Shown: positions 8,527 through 17,641, counted from the first letter of the stretch. The stretch: 64,000 nucleotides of DNA from Chlorobiota bacterium (GCA_016788565.1 JAEUSP010000055.1:1-64000); one strand, 5' to 3'. A program made the numbers and translations. Notes: a model not told the origin generated them from the letters alone.

Positions 8527-10026
8527 ATGACCACCACGCTACGTGATGAACCAACGCTACCGTTCCAAAACCTTGAGCTTGTTCACGGTTGGGGATTAAG
8601 CACCGATGCTGTTGGCTACGTGTTCCGCCCATCTACTGTGGAAGGGATTCGGGAAGTGTTTGGCTTGGCCGAACGGACCGGACGGACGGTTGCCTTCCGT
8701 GGTGCGGGCCGAAGCTACGGCGATGCCGCGTTGAACGCCGAAAACGTTGTGCTGGACCTTACCCGCTTCTGCCGAATCCTTGAGTGGAACCCGCACACAG
8801 GGGTGATAACAATGGAGTCGGGGGTGACAATCCAGCAACTGTGGCAGTACGCACTTCCCGATGGCTGGTGGCCGCCAATCGTTCCCGGAACCATGTTCCC
8901 AACCATTGGCGGATGCGCCAGCATGAACATCCACGGCAAAAACAACTTTGCGGTGGGGCCAATCGGCGACCACATTCTGGAGTTTGAGATACTGCTTCCA
9001 ACTGGCCAGCACCGCACATGTTCGCGCCAGGCCAACAGTGATCTTTTTTTTGCTGCAATCGGCGGCTTTGGGATGTTGGGCTGTTTCACCAGCATCACCC
9101 TGCAACTGAAAAAAGTCTATTCCGGCCACCTGAACGTCGAAGCGATCAACGTCCCAACGCTGGATGCCATGGTTCAGGAGTTTGAGCAACGGAGGGAGGG
9201 AGCCGATTATCTGGTGGGATGGATTGATGGAGTGGCAGGGGGGAAGGGGATTGGACGCGGGGTGATCCACGAGGCCAACTACCTGAAACCGGGCGACGAC
9301 CCCAACCCAGCCCAGACCTTGCGGATCGAGCACCAGCAGCTTCCCGACACGATTTTTGGATTGCTCCCGAAGTCAACATTGTGGCGGTTCATGCGGCCGT
9401 TTGTGAACAACTTTGGGGTGCGGCTGGTGAATGCTGCAAAGTTCTACGCAAGCCGGTTGCTGGATCGCGGGAAAATTTTTCAGCAATCGCACGCGGCGTT
9501 TGCGTTCTTGCTCGATTACGTCCCAAACTGGAAACGCTCCTACGGGCGGGGCGGGCTGATTCAGTACCAAAGTTTCATCCCCGAATCCACCGCCGCCGAA
9601 GCGTTCAAGGCACAGTTGCGGTTGGCGCAGAAGGCGGGCTATCCGCCATACTTGGCCGTGTTCAAACGCCACCGCCGCGATGATTTTCTGATGACCCACA
9701 GCGTGGATGGATACTCACTGGCGTTGGATTTCAAGATCACCAAGAAGAACCGCGCTGCAATCTGGAAACTGGCGGCCAAGCTGGATGAAATTGTGCTGAA
9801 GGCCGGCGGGCGTTTCTACTTTGCGAAGGATAGCACGCTTCATGCGGCCAGTGCCGAGCAGTATTTGGGACCGGAAGCAGTGGAAAAATTTATGCGGCTG
9901 AAACGGAGTTGCGACCCGAACGGACTGCTGGAAACCAACCTCTACCGCCGGTTGTTTCCGGAATCGGAAGCCAGCGCGAACAAAGAATCGCTTGCGGAAA
10001 TCGGAGCGCAGCAACGCCATGAGTAA
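8527..10026 (+). CDS. FAD-linked oxidase, DprE1-like
   Basis: 499 residues from ATG 8527; a GTG at 8515, one base after the SDR stop, would add four residues and is equally possible. The FAD (PCMH-type) domain includes RGAGRSYGDAALN, TMFPTIGGCASMNIHGKNN and AIGGFGMLGCFTSITLQL. The C-terminal half includes RHRRDDFLMTHSVDGYSLALDF, and the order resembles decaprenylphosphoryl-beta-D-ribose 2-oxidase and related sugar-alcohol oxidases. The mycobacterial enzyme oxidises the ribose C2 hydroxyl before the partner SDR reduces it. Coupling to the upstream SDR supports that kind of reaction; the lipid and sugar are unknown. The downstream lipoprotein gene overlaps the stop by 8 bases. Confidence 0.85.
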   Translation: MTTTLRDEPTLPFQNLELVHGWGLSTDAVGYVFRPSTVEGIREVFGLAERTGRTVAFRGAGRSYGDAALNAENVVLDLTRFCRILEWNPHTGVITMESGVTIQQLWQYALPDGWWPPIVPGTMFPTIGGCASMNIHGKNNFAVGPIGDHILEFEILLPTGQHRTCSRQANSDLFFAAIGGFGMLGCFTSITLQLKKVYSGHLNVEAINVPTLDAMVQEFEQRREGADYLVGWIDGVAGGKGIGRGVIHEANYLKPGDDPNPAQTLRIEHQQLPDTIFGLLPKSTLWRFMRPFVNNFGVRLVNAAKFYASRLLDRGKIFQQSHAAFAFLLDYVPNWKRSYGRGGLIQYQSFIPESTAAEAFKAQLRLAQKAGYPPYLAVFKRHRRDDFLMTHSVDGYSLALDFKITKKNRAAIWKLAAKLDEIVLKAGGRFYFAKDSTLHAASAEQYLGPEAVEKFMRLKRSCDPNGLLETNLYRRLFPESEASANKESLAEIGAQQRHE

Positions 10027-10429
10027 CGTGCTCAAGTTGCTTGCCGCTTCGATGCTTGCAATGGCCGCCGCCGCCGGTTGCGACCGCGACAACTGCGTTG
10101 ATGTGCAATGTGCCCCAGCCCCGCCACCGCTCACGGTTTTGGTGAAAGATTCCGCCACGGCACCCCAGTTTGCTACCGATGCCCAGGTCACACTGTGGCA
10201 AGTGAATGGGGCCGACACGGTGGTGTTCGGCACGCTATCGCTGAGCAGCGATTCCAGCTACGTGCTGAACGATGCTGCGGGATTGCCAAGCAATCCGTTG
10301 ATCGTCCGGGCCATGCGTGGCCAGCGTTGCGGGAAACAAACTGGGCTTCGGCTCAGGGTGGTGGAAGGGTGCTGCGGCTATCCAATCGTGGGAAGGTGTA
10401 CGGTGGTGTTGGCCGACACGTGCAGGTGA
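10019..10429 (+). CDS. Small cysteine-rich lipoprotein, unknown function
   Basis: 136 residues from ATG 10019, which lies inside the last codons of the preceding oxidase gene (ATGAGTAA overlap), so translation is probably coupled. An in-frame ATG at 9992 would lack a proper signal. The N-terminus is a short hydrophobic signal ending in lipobox AAGC, then the cysteine-containing stretch DRDNCVDVQC. Further cysteines occur near the C-terminus (CGKQTG, GCCGYP, GRCTV, DTCR), so disulfides are likely in the periplasm. The middle looks like a beta-sandwich (LTVLVKDSAT, AQVTLWQV). I do not recognise the family. Confidence 0.7.
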   Translation: MSNVLKLLAASMLAMAAAAGCDRDNCVDVQCAPAPPPLTVLVKDSATAPQFATDAQVTLWQVNGADTVVFGTLSLSSDSSYVLNDAAGLPSNPLIVRAMRGQRCGKQTGLRLRVVEGCCGYPIVGRCTVVLADTCR

Positions 10430-10463
10430 AAGGGGGGTAGCCTGCGATGCGAAAAAAAACAGC

Positions 10464-10494
10464 AACGCCGATGCAGCAAACCTGCATCGGCGTT
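10464..10494. terminator. Bidirectional terminator between convergent genes
   Basis: A 13-bp perfect stem (10464-10476 with 10482-10494, AACGCCGATGCAG) closes a 5-nt loop. GTGTTTT follows on the plus strand and the plus-strand AAAAAAAA at 10452-10459 supplies the U-run on the minus strand. It serves both the lipoprotein gene and the DUF547 gene. Confidence 0.9.
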
Positions 10495-10521
10495 GTGTTT
10501 TCTGGATGGTGAACCAGCGCG

Positions 10522-11280
10522 TTACTTCGAGTTCAACGTCCAATCGTATTCTAACGAGGCAATTTTTACGTTCGGGTTTGCGGTCAATCCGGCCTTCATT
10601 TCGGCAGTTCCATATTTTTTGACGAACTCTTTCAATCCAGATTCGCCGCCAAAATCCACGCGGTACCACTCAAAAATTTTCGATAAGCTCAGTGTGTTGG
10701 TTGCTGCATCGTAGCGGTTTTGCTTGCTGGCTAAATATGCTTTTGCGTTGCTGGCCAGCAGCGATTGTACGTTTTTCCCACTGTAGGCTTTGTTGATAAT
10801 TGGCGGGCAGCTTCGCGCCGCGCAAACCAACCCAAAGTGGATCAGCGGCTCCTTGAATTTCTTCCGCACAACGTCGTTCTCGATTTGGTTCAGCGTCAGC
10901 GAACGCCCTGCGACGTTGAATTTTTTGGCATCGAAGAACCCTTTCACATCGGTCGGCTTCCGCATTCCCGGGTTGTCCAGAACGTTCTTGATGGTGCAGG
11001 CGTTGTAGGCGTTAATCCAAAACGCAAGCTCCTCGTTTCCGGAAAGTGAGGAGAGGTTGGCCGATTGCAATGCCGCCAGATATGCGGTGAACTCGGGGTT
11101 CCCCTTGAATTTCCCGTAATCAACTTTCCCCCCCGATACTGCCTGGCCGAGCAGGGTGTTAAACTTGGAGTGGTCGAATGTTGCGCCGTTTGCAACCGCT
11201 ACGCTGCCGGTAGTAATGGCAAGCAGGTGAAGCAGAACAATCCGTTGTAGAAGTGAGCGTTTGGTTGGTGAACTGGTCAT
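10522..11280 (-). CDS. DUF547-domain exported protein
   Basis: 252 residues. A signal peptide (about residues 1-32, ending ...VAVANGA) precedes a domain with FHSKF-type start, ELAFWINAYNACTIKNVLDNPG, LTLNQIENDVVRKKFKEPLIHFGLVCAARSCPPI and a C-terminal FEWYRVDFGGESGLKEFVKKY. These are hallmarks of DUF547, a widespread family of unknown function with a conserved asparagine/histidine/cysteine set that recalls papain-like folds. In the cell it should be periplasmic or outer-membrane exposed. It stands alone, convergent with the lipoprotein gene and divergent from ribH. Confidence 0.85.
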   Translation of the reverse strand: MTSSPTKRSLLQRIVLLHLLAITTGSVAVANGATFDHSKFNTLLGQAVSGGKVDYGKFKGNPEFTAYLAALQSANLSSLSGNEELAFWINAYNACTIKNVLDNPGMRKPTDVKGFFDAKKFNVAGRSLTLNQIENDVVRKKFKEPLIHFGLVCAARSCPPIINKAYSGKNVQSLLASNAKAYLASKQNRYDAATNTLSLSKIFEWYRVDFGGESGLKEFVKKYGTAEMKAGLTANPNVKIASLEYDWTLNSK

Positions 11281-11367
11281 GGCCTTATGGTTATATTGGC
11301 TGTTGATGATGCGTTTGCTGCGTCGTCGAAAACGTGGTTCAAGTTTAGTCAGAAAAATTAGCGCGCT

Positions 11368-11832
11368 ATGCCAAAAACTTTGAGAGGCTTGTTGAACGCC
11401 GATGGTTCCCGCTTCGCCATTGCCGTCAGCCGTTGGAATGAGTTCATCACCCAGCGGTTATTGGAGGGGGCGATGGAGTGCATCCAAATGCACGGCGGCG
11501 ATTTGAATAATGTCACCATCGTTTATGTGCCTGGGGCGTTCGAGCTTCCGTTGGCCACCAAGCGGTTGGCAGAATCCGGGAACTACGATGCCGTTATCGT
11601 GCTTGGCGCGGTGATCCGCGGTGGAACCCCACATTTCAACTACGTTGCTGGCGAAGCCGTGAAAGGAATCAGCAACGCAATGATGGCCACCAACGTCCCC
11701 TGCACCTTTGGCGTGCTGACGGTGGACACCATCGAACAAGCCATCGAGCGGGCAGGGACCAAAGCCGGAAACAAAGGGTGGGAGGCAGCGCAAACGGCAA
11801 TTGAGATGGTCAGTCTGCTGAAGCAGTTGTAA
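11368..11832 (+). CDS. ribH: 6,7-dimethyl-8-ribityllumazine synthase
   Basis: 154 residues, the usual length. It condenses 5-amino-6-ribitylaminouracil with 3,4-dihydroxy-2-butanone-4-phosphate in the penultimate step of riboflavin synthesis. Characteristic stretches are FAIAVSRWNEFITQRLLEGA, VPGAFELPLATKRLAESG, VIVLGAVIRGGTPHFNYVAGEA and PCTFGVLTVDTIEQAIERAG. The substrate-contacting W in SRWNEF and the conserved His (in this copy within TPHFNYV) are present. No other rib genes are adjacent and no FMN riboswitch was seen upstream. Confidence 0.96.
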   Translation: MPKTLRGLLNADGSRFAIAVSRWNEFITQRLLEGAMECIQMHGGDLNNVTIVYVPGAFELPLATKRLAESGNYDAVIVLGAVIRGGTPHFNYVAGEAVKGISNAMMATNVPCTFGVLTVDTIEQAIERAGTKAGNKGWEAAQTAIEMVSLLKQL

Positions 11833-11953
11833 CACCAACTGGTCGGGTTTGTTCCCATCACCCCCAATTTTTGCCTTGCGTTCCCCCTTGCAATTTCCGT
11901 TGCTTTGCCCTATCCACTGAACGCCAATTACGGTTGATCTCACATTCTGGATT

Positions 11954-14251
11954 ATGATGCTTCATCGCTTCCTTGACGCGCCCCGCCGCTGGGGGGTGCT
12001 CTTGGCTGGAATATGCTTGTTCCTGCTTGGCTCCGCTGCTGCTGCTGTTGCCCAAACTGCTCCGGTCTGGAACGCGTACAGTTCCATGCGGAAGGTGTTG
12101 GGGGCAACGTTCGATGCCGAAGGGAGGATTTGGGCCGCCACCACCGGCGGTGTTTTTCGGTACGATCCCGCTACCGATTCCTTCTCCGTTTTCCGCACCA
12201 CCGAAGGGCTGCTGCGGCTCTCCGCAATTTCCGTCGGCTACGATGACGACTCCAAGCTGCTGTATGTTGGTTCTGAAAATGGAGTAATCAGTATCTACCA
12301 CACCCAGCAGAACCGTTGGAGTTATTCCAGCGAGATTAGCACCGTTAGCCGCCCCGATAAAAAAGTGAATGGCTTCCGATTTCACAACGGGAAAACCTAC
12401 GTTCTGACGGCCTTCGGTGTGGCGGTGTATAATCCCACCGATAGCACCTTTGGCGACAGCTACACCCGGTTCGGAAATCTCCCACCGTTCATTCCTGCCA
12501 ACGACATCCTTTTTTTCCGCGACACCGTGTGGGTTGCTACCGAGTTCGGCTTGGCATGGGCACCGGAGCGGGGGAAGGTCCTGACTGACCCAAAATCGTG
12601 GACGGTTGCCGGGCTGCAACAGGGCTTATCGGACACCGCCTACTCACTTGCCGTTGGTGGAGGGAACCTTCAGATAGGAACCGGTGGCGGTGTGTTCCAA
12701 CGGATTGATGGCACATTCCAACGCCGCGGTGATCTTGCCCGTGCTCCGTTTAAGCTAACCTATGCTGGCGATGTGGTGCTGGCGTGGTCCAGCCCAAACC
12801 TGTTTCGGTACAACCACACCACCTACGGCTTCGAGCAAATCAAAAGTGCGGGGGCAGATATTCAAGTGACAGCCGCGGCGGCCAATGGGATGTTTGCCCT
12901 TACCACAAACCGCGATGGGCTTGCCCTTCCCGCCGCCGATACTTTGCGGTATCTGTTCCCAAACTCGCCAGCATCGAACGCTTTTACCGGGTTGGTAAAA
13001 GGGAAAGGAGGGGGCATCTGGGTTGGCTCGGCAACTGGCGAAGATGGGCGCGGCATCAGCAAGCTGCAAAACAATTCTTGGGAATCATTTTCATTTCCAA
13101 CTACTCCAAACCTTCCTTCAAACGGCACGTGGTGTATTGGCAACGGGGCCGACAGCAGCGTGTGGGTGGGGTTGTATCCGGGCGGTTTCACCCGCATTGC
13201 CGATGATGAATGGAAACTCTACAACGCCCAGAATTCTCCGCTAATTGGAATCAACGGCAAGGAGAAGGAGTATGTGGTTGGCGCGGGCGTTGCCGAGCAG
13301 AACGGACGGACGTGGCTGGTGAATTGGGACAACACCTCGGCAATCGGACCGGTGTTGGTGGTGCAGCTTCGCCCAGGGGAGCAATCGGCAGACGGAAGCG
13401 GTTTTGTTAGCTACCGCAGCCCATTCCCACGCACCTACCGCTACATTGCCATTGACCGCAACGGAACCAAGTGGCTGGGTGCCGATGGCGCGCTAAGCCT
13501 TCAGGGGTTGCAATGGTTCCGCGACACCGGTTCGGCACCGGCAACAAACCGTGGGGCTTGGGGGATGATTACCACCAACGACGGCCTTCCATCCAACCAG
13601 CAATCAGCCCTGCTGGTGGACCCCGACGGCGAAGTCTGGATTGGAACCCCGGCTGGGTTGGTGGTGCTGGTGAACCCTTCGTTCATGCTGAATCGTGGGC
13701 GGCCAACATTCCGCACCGTGCGTGCGCTGCGCGATGTTGGGATTCGGGCAATCGCCGTGGATGCCCTGAACCGCAAATGGGTGGGGACCGATCAAGGGGT
13801 CTATGTGCTGAACCTGGATGGCACCGAGCTTCTGGAACGCTACACGGTTGATAACTCCCCGCTTGTGGATAACGCTGTTAGATCAATTCTTACGGATTAC
13901 GCAACAGGTGATGTTTATATTGGCACCGCAAATGGCATGAACAGGGTGTCAACGCCAGCCGTTGAGTCTCCGGAGACCGTTACCACGATTGTCGCTTCGC
14001 CTCAGCCGTTTATCCTACCAGCAACCGAGCCACTTCGCCTTACCGGATTGCCCACCGATGCTTCGGTGAAAATCTTGACGGCCAGTGGCGTGCTTGTTCG
14101 GCAGTTTGAATCCCCCGGTGGGGCAGTTGCCTTCTGGGATGGTTTTGATGATAACGGCAGAATGGTTCCAAGCGGCATCTATCTGGTGGCAGCCGGAACA
14201 GATCAGGGGGAACAAACCGTGGTGGGAAAAATTGCGGTGGTTCAGCAATAA
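11954..14251 (+). CDS. PorZ-like beta-propeller protein with T9SS-type C-terminal domain
   Basis: 765 residues. A signal peptide (about 1-34) is followed by two-component-regulator-type propeller repeats such as ATFDAEGRIWAATTGGVFRY, DGEVWIGTPAGLVVL, ALNRKWVGTDQGVYVLN and GDVYIGTANGMNRV. The C-terminus (about 690-765) is a FlgD/sorting-like sandwich: ASVKILTASGVLVRQF and WDGFDDNGRMVPSGIYLVAA. Two propellers plus a sorting domain at this length is the architecture of PorZ, the surface component of the T9SS attachment complex. The N-terminal WNAYSSMRK...GGVFRYDPATDSF order also agrees. PorX and PorV/PorQ-like genes are elsewhere in the window. A generic propeller cargo is the alternative. Confidence 0.65.
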   Translation: MMLHRFLDAPRRWGVLLAGICLFLLGSAAAAVAQTAPVWNAYSSMRKVLGATFDAEGRIWAATTGGVFRYDPATDSFSVFRTTEGLLRLSAISVGYDDDSKLLYVGSENGVISIYHTQQNRWSYSSEISTVSRPDKKVNGFRFHNGKTYVLTAFGVAVYNPTDSTFGDSYTRFGNLPPFIPANDILFFRDTVWVATEFGLAWAPERGKVLTDPKSWTVAGLQQGLSDTAYSLAVGGGNLQIGTGGGVFQRIDGTFQRRGDLARAPFKLTYAGDVVLAWSSPNLFRYNHTTYGFEQIKSAGADIQVTAAAANGMFALTTNRDGLALPAADTLRYLFPNSPASNAFTGLVKGKGGGIWVGSATGEDGRGISKLQNNSWESFSFPTTPNLPSNGTWCIGNGADSSVWVGLYPGGFTRIADDEWKLYNAQNSPLIGINGKEKEYVVGAGVAEQNGRTWLVNWDNTSAIGPVLVVQLRPGEQSADGSGFVSYRSPFPRTYRYIAIDRNGTKWLGADGALSLQGLQWFRDTGSAPATNRGAWGMITTNDGLPSNQQSALLVDPDGEVWIGTPAGLVVLVNPSFMLNRGRPTFRTVRALRDVGIRAIAVDALNRKWVGTDQGVYVLNLDGTELLERYTVDNSPLVDNAVRSILTDYATGDVYIGTANGMNRVSTPAVESPETVTTIVASPQPFILPATEPLRLTGLPTDASVKILTASGVLVRQFESPGGAVAFWDGFDDNGRMVPSGIYLVAAGTDQGEQTVVGKIAVVQQ

Positions 14252-14318
14252 TGCGTTGCACCCAGCAACAGTGCCTGAACAGAAACGATTCGATCAAAAA
14301 AAACAAGGGGATCTGCAA

Positions 14319-14609
14319 GTGGAAAACAATCGTGATGAAGTTTTTTCCCGGCGCGTGCGTGCTGGCAAACGAACCTACTTCGTGGACGTTCGTTCGACTC
14401 GCTCCGGCCATGATTACTACCTGACCATTACGGAAAGCAAACGGAGTGCAGAAGGGGAAGAAAAAGAGAAGTTCAAAATCTTCCTGTATAAGGAGGACTT
14501 CGAAAAGTTCCGTGCAGCACTGAATGAAGCCTTGGACTTCGTCTATCAGGAGCTTGCAAAAATCAACGCGCTGCCACGCCAGCGCGAGAACTACATCGAA
14601 GAAAACTAA
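14319..14609 (+). CDS. PUR-alpha-like nucleic-acid-binding protein (DUF3276)
   Basis: 96 residues from GTG 14319, which has AAGGGG eight bases upstream. A GTG at 14271 would add 16 residues, and the longer in-frame ORF runs back into the propeller gene and is not credible. The sequence DEVFSRRVRAGKRTYFVDVR, then YLTITESKR and FKIFLYKEDFEKFRAALNEA is the single PUR repeat found in Bacteroidota and spirochaetes (BpuR type). These proteins bind single-stranded DNA or RNA. The C-terminal EN tail and small size match the family. No operon partner is evident. Confidence 0.85.
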   Translation: MENNRDEVFSRRVRAGKRTYFVDVRSTRSGHDYYLTITESKRSAEGEEKEKFKIFLYKEDFEKFRAALNEALDFVYQELAKINALPRQRENYIEEN

Positions 14610-14756
14610 GCGTTGCGCAGGGTCGTACCCGCTTATGATGAATATCCACGAACTCCACGCATCACCTACTTGGTGTGTGGGGTTCTCTGTTTCCGGCGGT
14701 GCCGCCGGTAAGGCCAGCCATTCGATGATCCGTTCTATCAATCCATAACTCTCCCA

Positions 14757-15512
14757 ATGTCCGGTATCCTTCTTCTCGGTTCCCCACATCACGCTGCCGA
14801 GCTTGCTGCGGCGATTGCCCCCGCTCAACCTCTCTTCCTTTGGAACGATGGTTTCAGTCCAGAAGACAGCACCTCAATTCACGAGCGTCTGGTTCTGGTG
14901 GAATCCACCTCGCAGCTTCCCAAACAACTCTCAGCAATCATCGAACTTTCCTGCGTTGATGATGGCCAGAAGCACAGCAACCTCGGCTTCATCAGCCAAA
15001 TCGCTGGGCCAGACACCCTTGTTTTGAGCAACACCCTGACGATGACCGCAACCGCCGCCGCTTCCCTGATTGGCGGAAACTCACCCGTGGTTGGCCTCAG
15101 CTTTTTGCCGGGGACGTTTGCTTCGGCATCGCTGGTGGAGGTGGCCTTTTCGCTGCAAGTGGATGCTTCGCTGCGGGAAGGTGTTCTGGCAAACGTTCGG
15201 CAGTTGCTTGTTCGGGAGGTGGAGGTGGTGGCCGATGGCATCGGGCTGGTTTCGGCGCGGGTGCTGGCAATGGTGATCAACGAAGCCGCGTTTGCCATGA
15301 TGGAGGGCGTTGCTTCCCCCGCCGATATTGACACCGCAATGAAGTTAGGAACCAACTACCCCGATGGCCCCCTTGCCTGGTGCGACCGCATCGGCCCCGA
15401 TGTTGTGCTGGCAATTCTGGAAGCACTCTGGCAGGAGTACCGCGAAGAACGCTACCGCCCCTGCGTGCTGCTGCGCCAGCTTGCCCGCGCCAACAAACCG
15501 TTCCACAACTAA
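14757..15512 (+). CDS. 3-hydroxyacyl-CoA dehydrogenase-like protein with degenerate N-terminal domain
   Basis: 251 residues. The C-terminal 100 residues (VEVVADGIGLVSARVLAMVINEAAFAMMEG, IDTAMKLGTNYPDGPLAWCDRIG) are a clear 3HCDH C-terminal domain as in 3-hydroxybutyryl-CoA dehydrogenase. The N-terminal part is shorter than a normal Rossmann domain and lacks GxGxxG: it starts MSGILLLGSPHHAAELAAAI. Either it binds NAD in an unusual way or it has lost activity. A thiolase follows 127 bases downstream, which fits a beta-oxidation or ring-cleavage pathway pair. The full-length enzyme is about 280 residues. The missing nucleotide motif is the main oddity. Confidence 0.75.
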   Translation: MSGILLLGSPHHAAELAAAIAPAQPLFLWNDGFSPEDSTSIHERLVLVESTSQLPKQLSAIIELSCVDDGQKHSNLGFISQIAGPDTLVLSNTLTMTATAAASLIGGNSPVVGLSFLPGTFASASLVEVAFSLQVDASLREGVLANVRQLLVREVEVVADGIGLVSARVLAMVINEAAFAMMEGVASPADIDTAMKLGTNYPDGPLAWCDRIGPDVVLAILEALWQEYREERYRPCVLLRQLARANKPFHN

Positions 15513-15550
15513 GGCTATCGAGCAAAGTGTTAGTCACCGAATCGCGTCCC

Positions 15551-15600
15551 CGCTCATGCTGAGATTGTCGAAGCAGTCGAAGTATAAGTGGAGCCACCGA
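15551..15600. repeat. Palindromic repeat, CTCATGCTGAG...GTCGAAGTA family (degenerate copy)
   Basis: CGCTCATGCTGAG, then GTCGAAG twice, then AAGTATAAGTGGAGCCACCGA. It is the same element as at 22321-22366, which ends in the same GGAGCCACCGA. The second arm has decayed from ATGAGCGG to ATAAGTGG. Confidence 0.65.
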
Positions 15601-15639
15601 ACCTTGAAGCATCAACTCTAACCAAACTAACCAACCAAC

Positions 15640-16851
15640 ATGCCCGACGCATACATCGTTTCTCCGCTCCGAACTCCAATCGGAAAATATGGTGGCGCGC
15701 TCTCCGCCGTCCGTGCCGACGACCTTGCCGCGCTGGTCATCCGCACCCTTGTTGAGCGCACCGGCGTTCCCCCCGAAGCCATCAACGACGCGATTATTGG
15801 CTGCGCAAACCAAGCTGGTGAGGATAACCGCAACGTGGCCCGGATGGCGGTGCTGCTGGCAGGATTGCCGCAAAGCGTTCCGGCAACAACCATCAATCGC
15901 TTGTGTGGTTCGGCGTTGGATGCAGTGATTGCTGCCGCCCGCGCCGTCCGTTCCGGCGAGGCCGATCTGGTGATTGCTGGCGGTGTGGAGGTGATGTCGC
16001 GCGCGCCATACGTGATGCCGAAAAATGTTTCCGGTGCGGCAATGTTCGGCAACCTTACCGCCTACGATACCGCGCTGGGGTGGCGTTTCCCAAATTCAAA
16101 AATGGAGGCGATGTTCCCGCTGGAGCAGATGGGGGAGACCGCCGAAAACGTTGCCGAAAAATGGGAACTGAGCCGCCAGCAGCAGGATGAATTCGCCTTC
16201 CGCTCGCACCAATTAGCGGTGGATGCTTGGGACGCTGGCCGCTACGACGACACAGTTATTCCGGTGGAAATTCCGCAGAAGAAAGGGGAGCCAATCGTTG
16301 TTCGCCGCGACGAAACGCCACGGAAAGACACCTCGGTGGAAAAGCTGGGCTCGCTGAAACCAGCATTCCGAAAAGGGGGGAGCGTTACGCCGGGGAACTC
16401 TAGCAGCCTGAACGACGGCGCTGGCGCGCTGCTTGTGGCAAGCGAGCAAGCGGTGAAGCAGTACAACCTGAAGCCAATCCTGAAATATGTTTCCGGCGCG
16501 GTTGCCGGCGTTGACCCACGCTACATGGGCATCGGCCCGGTTCCCGCAACCCAAAAAGCCCTTGCAGCGGCCGGAATAACGCTGGATCAGATTCACCTGA
16601 TCGAGCTGAACGAAGCCTTCGCCTCGCAATCCATTGCGGTAATTCGGGAATTGGGGTTGGATGTGAGCAAGGTGAACGTGAACGGCGGGGCGATTGCGCT
16701 GGGGCATCCGTTGGGGATGTCGGGCGTGCGGCTGGTTGCCACGCTTGGCAGCGAAATGGCGCGCCGCCAAACCGGCCGCTACGGCCTTGCCACAATGTGC
16801 ATTGGAGTTGGGCAGGGGATTAGCGCGATTTTTGAGAGGGTGACGGAATAA
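15640..16851 (+). CDS. Acetyl-CoA acyltransferase (thiolase, PcaF/PaaJ-like)
   Basis: 403 residues. Thiolases cleave 3-ketoacyl-CoA with CoA or condense two acyl-CoAs. The nucleophile is C89 in [11 protein letters not shown], the general-base His is H356 in GHPLGMSG, and the second cysteine is C387 in [21 protein letters not shown] (rather than HPIGASG) resembles 3-oxoadipyl-CoA thiolases (PcaF/PaaJ), so a ring-degradation role is possible but not shown by neighbours. Together with the upstream 3HCDH-like gene it suggests acyl-CoA metabolism. ATG 15640 gives the normal length. The plus-strand transcript probably ends at the hairpin at 16917-16959. Confidence 0.92.
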   Translation: MPDAYIVSPLRTPIGKYGGALSAVRADDLAALVIRTLVERTGVPPEAINDAIIGCANQAGEDNRNVARMAVLLAGLPQSVPATTINRLCGSALDAVIAAARAVRSGEADLVIAGGVEVMSRAPYVMPKNVSGAAMFGNLTAYDTALGWRFPNSKMEAMFPLEQMGETAENVAEKWELSRQQQDEFAFRSHQLAVDAWDAGRYDDTVIPVEIPQKKGEPIVVRRDETPRKDTSVEKLGSLKPAFRKGGSVTPGNSSSLNDGAGALLVASEQAVKQYNLKPILKYVSGAVAGVDPRYMGIGPVPATQKALAAAGITLDQIHLIELNEAFASQSIAVIRELGLDVSKVNVNGGAIALGHPLGMSGVRLVATLGSEMARRQTGRYGLATMCIGVGQGISAIFERVTE

Positions 16852-16916
16852 TTTGTTCGTGGAAATGACAGTAGAGTAAGGGGGATTGCAAAACTCAATT
16901 TGGTGCAATGAAGTAC

Positions 16917-16959
16917 AAACAGCGGCGATTTTTTTCTTGATGAAAAATCACCGCTGTTT
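16917..16959. repeat. Hairpin resembling the ssrA terminator (left flank of AT-rich insert)
   Basis: The arms AAACAGCGGCGATTTTT (16917-16933) and AAAAATCACCGCTGTTT (16943-16959) form a near-perfect 17-bp stem. They are followed by GTGTGGAGA. The same arrangement, stem then GTGTGGAGA, occurs at 18383-18440 at the end of ssrA. It may terminate thiolase transcription and may also be an attachment-site relic. Confidence 0.75.
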
Positions 16960-17033
16960 GTGTGGAGAACTCAAAGCAGTTAAAGCAACCGTTGGTGGCA
17001 AATATAACAGGCAATCTGAAAAATATTAAAACG

Positions 17034-17627
17034 ATGCAAGATTTATTATTTGATTTTTTATCAAAATATGCTTCTCTGACAGAAGATGAAAAGAACGCAA
17101 TCCTTTCGTTGAACATCTTTCACTCGATAAAGAAAGGAACGATTTTACTCAAAGAAGGACAACAATCGAACAACAGCTACTTTGTTTTAAAAGGCTGTAT
17201 TCGGGTTTATTACATCATAGATGGGGAAGAGAAAACAACAGCTTTCTACACAGAAATGGAAGCATTAACACCCCATTGCGTAATAAACAAAACACCGTCC
17301 AATTATTATATAAGTTGTATAGAAGACACTATCCTTACTATTTCAAATTCTGATATGGAAAAGGAGGTAAATAGTAAATTTCCAAAATTTGAAACCGTTT
17401 GCAGAAAGCTATCCGGAGAGCTTTTAGCTAAACAGCAAATTAATTTTGACGAGTTTAAGACTTCTTCACCCGAACAACGATATCTTAACTTGTTGCAAAA
17501 AAGGCCAGACCTTATTCAACGAGTTCCACAACACCAATTAGCGAGTTTCTTAGGCATTAAGCCTCAATCCTTAAGTCGGCTAAGAGCAAGAATCCTTGAA
17601 AAAAAAGAGCAAAAGCGTATTTCTTAA
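17034..17627 (+). CDS. Crp/Fnr-family transcriptional regulator (AT-rich insert)
   Basis: 197 residues from ATG 17034. A GTG at 16962 lies within the flanking repeat and would add a poorly structured 24-residue leader. The N-terminal cyclic-nucleotide-binding-like domain includes IFHSIKKGTILLKEGQQSNNSYFVLKGCIRVYYI. The C-terminal winged helix is RVPQHQLASFLGIKPQSLSRLRARI. No conserved cAMP arginine pattern is obvious, as usual for Bacteroidota Crp/Fnr proteins. Base composition and codons are much more AT-rich than all flanking genes. The exported-protein gene follows 70 bases downstream behind its own promoter. Transfer from a lower-GC Bacteroidota is the likely origin; its target may be the next gene. 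Confidence 0.85.
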   Translation: MQDLLFDFLSKYASLTEDEKNAILSLNIFHSIKKGTILLKEGQQSNNSYFVLKGCIRVYYIIDGEEKTTAFYTEMEALTPHCVINKTPSNYYISCIEDTILTISNSDMEKEVNSKFPKFETVCRKLSGELLAKQQINFDEFKTSSPEQRYLNLLQKRPDLIQRVPQHQLASFLGIKPQSLSRLRARILEKKEQKRIS

Positions 17628-17641
17628 CTTAAGTGAACGAG

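Noticed and set aside
14040-14828. 262-codon minus-strand ORF
   Set aside because: It lies opposite the propeller 3' end and the DUF3276 gene and shows no family features; it is a shadow.
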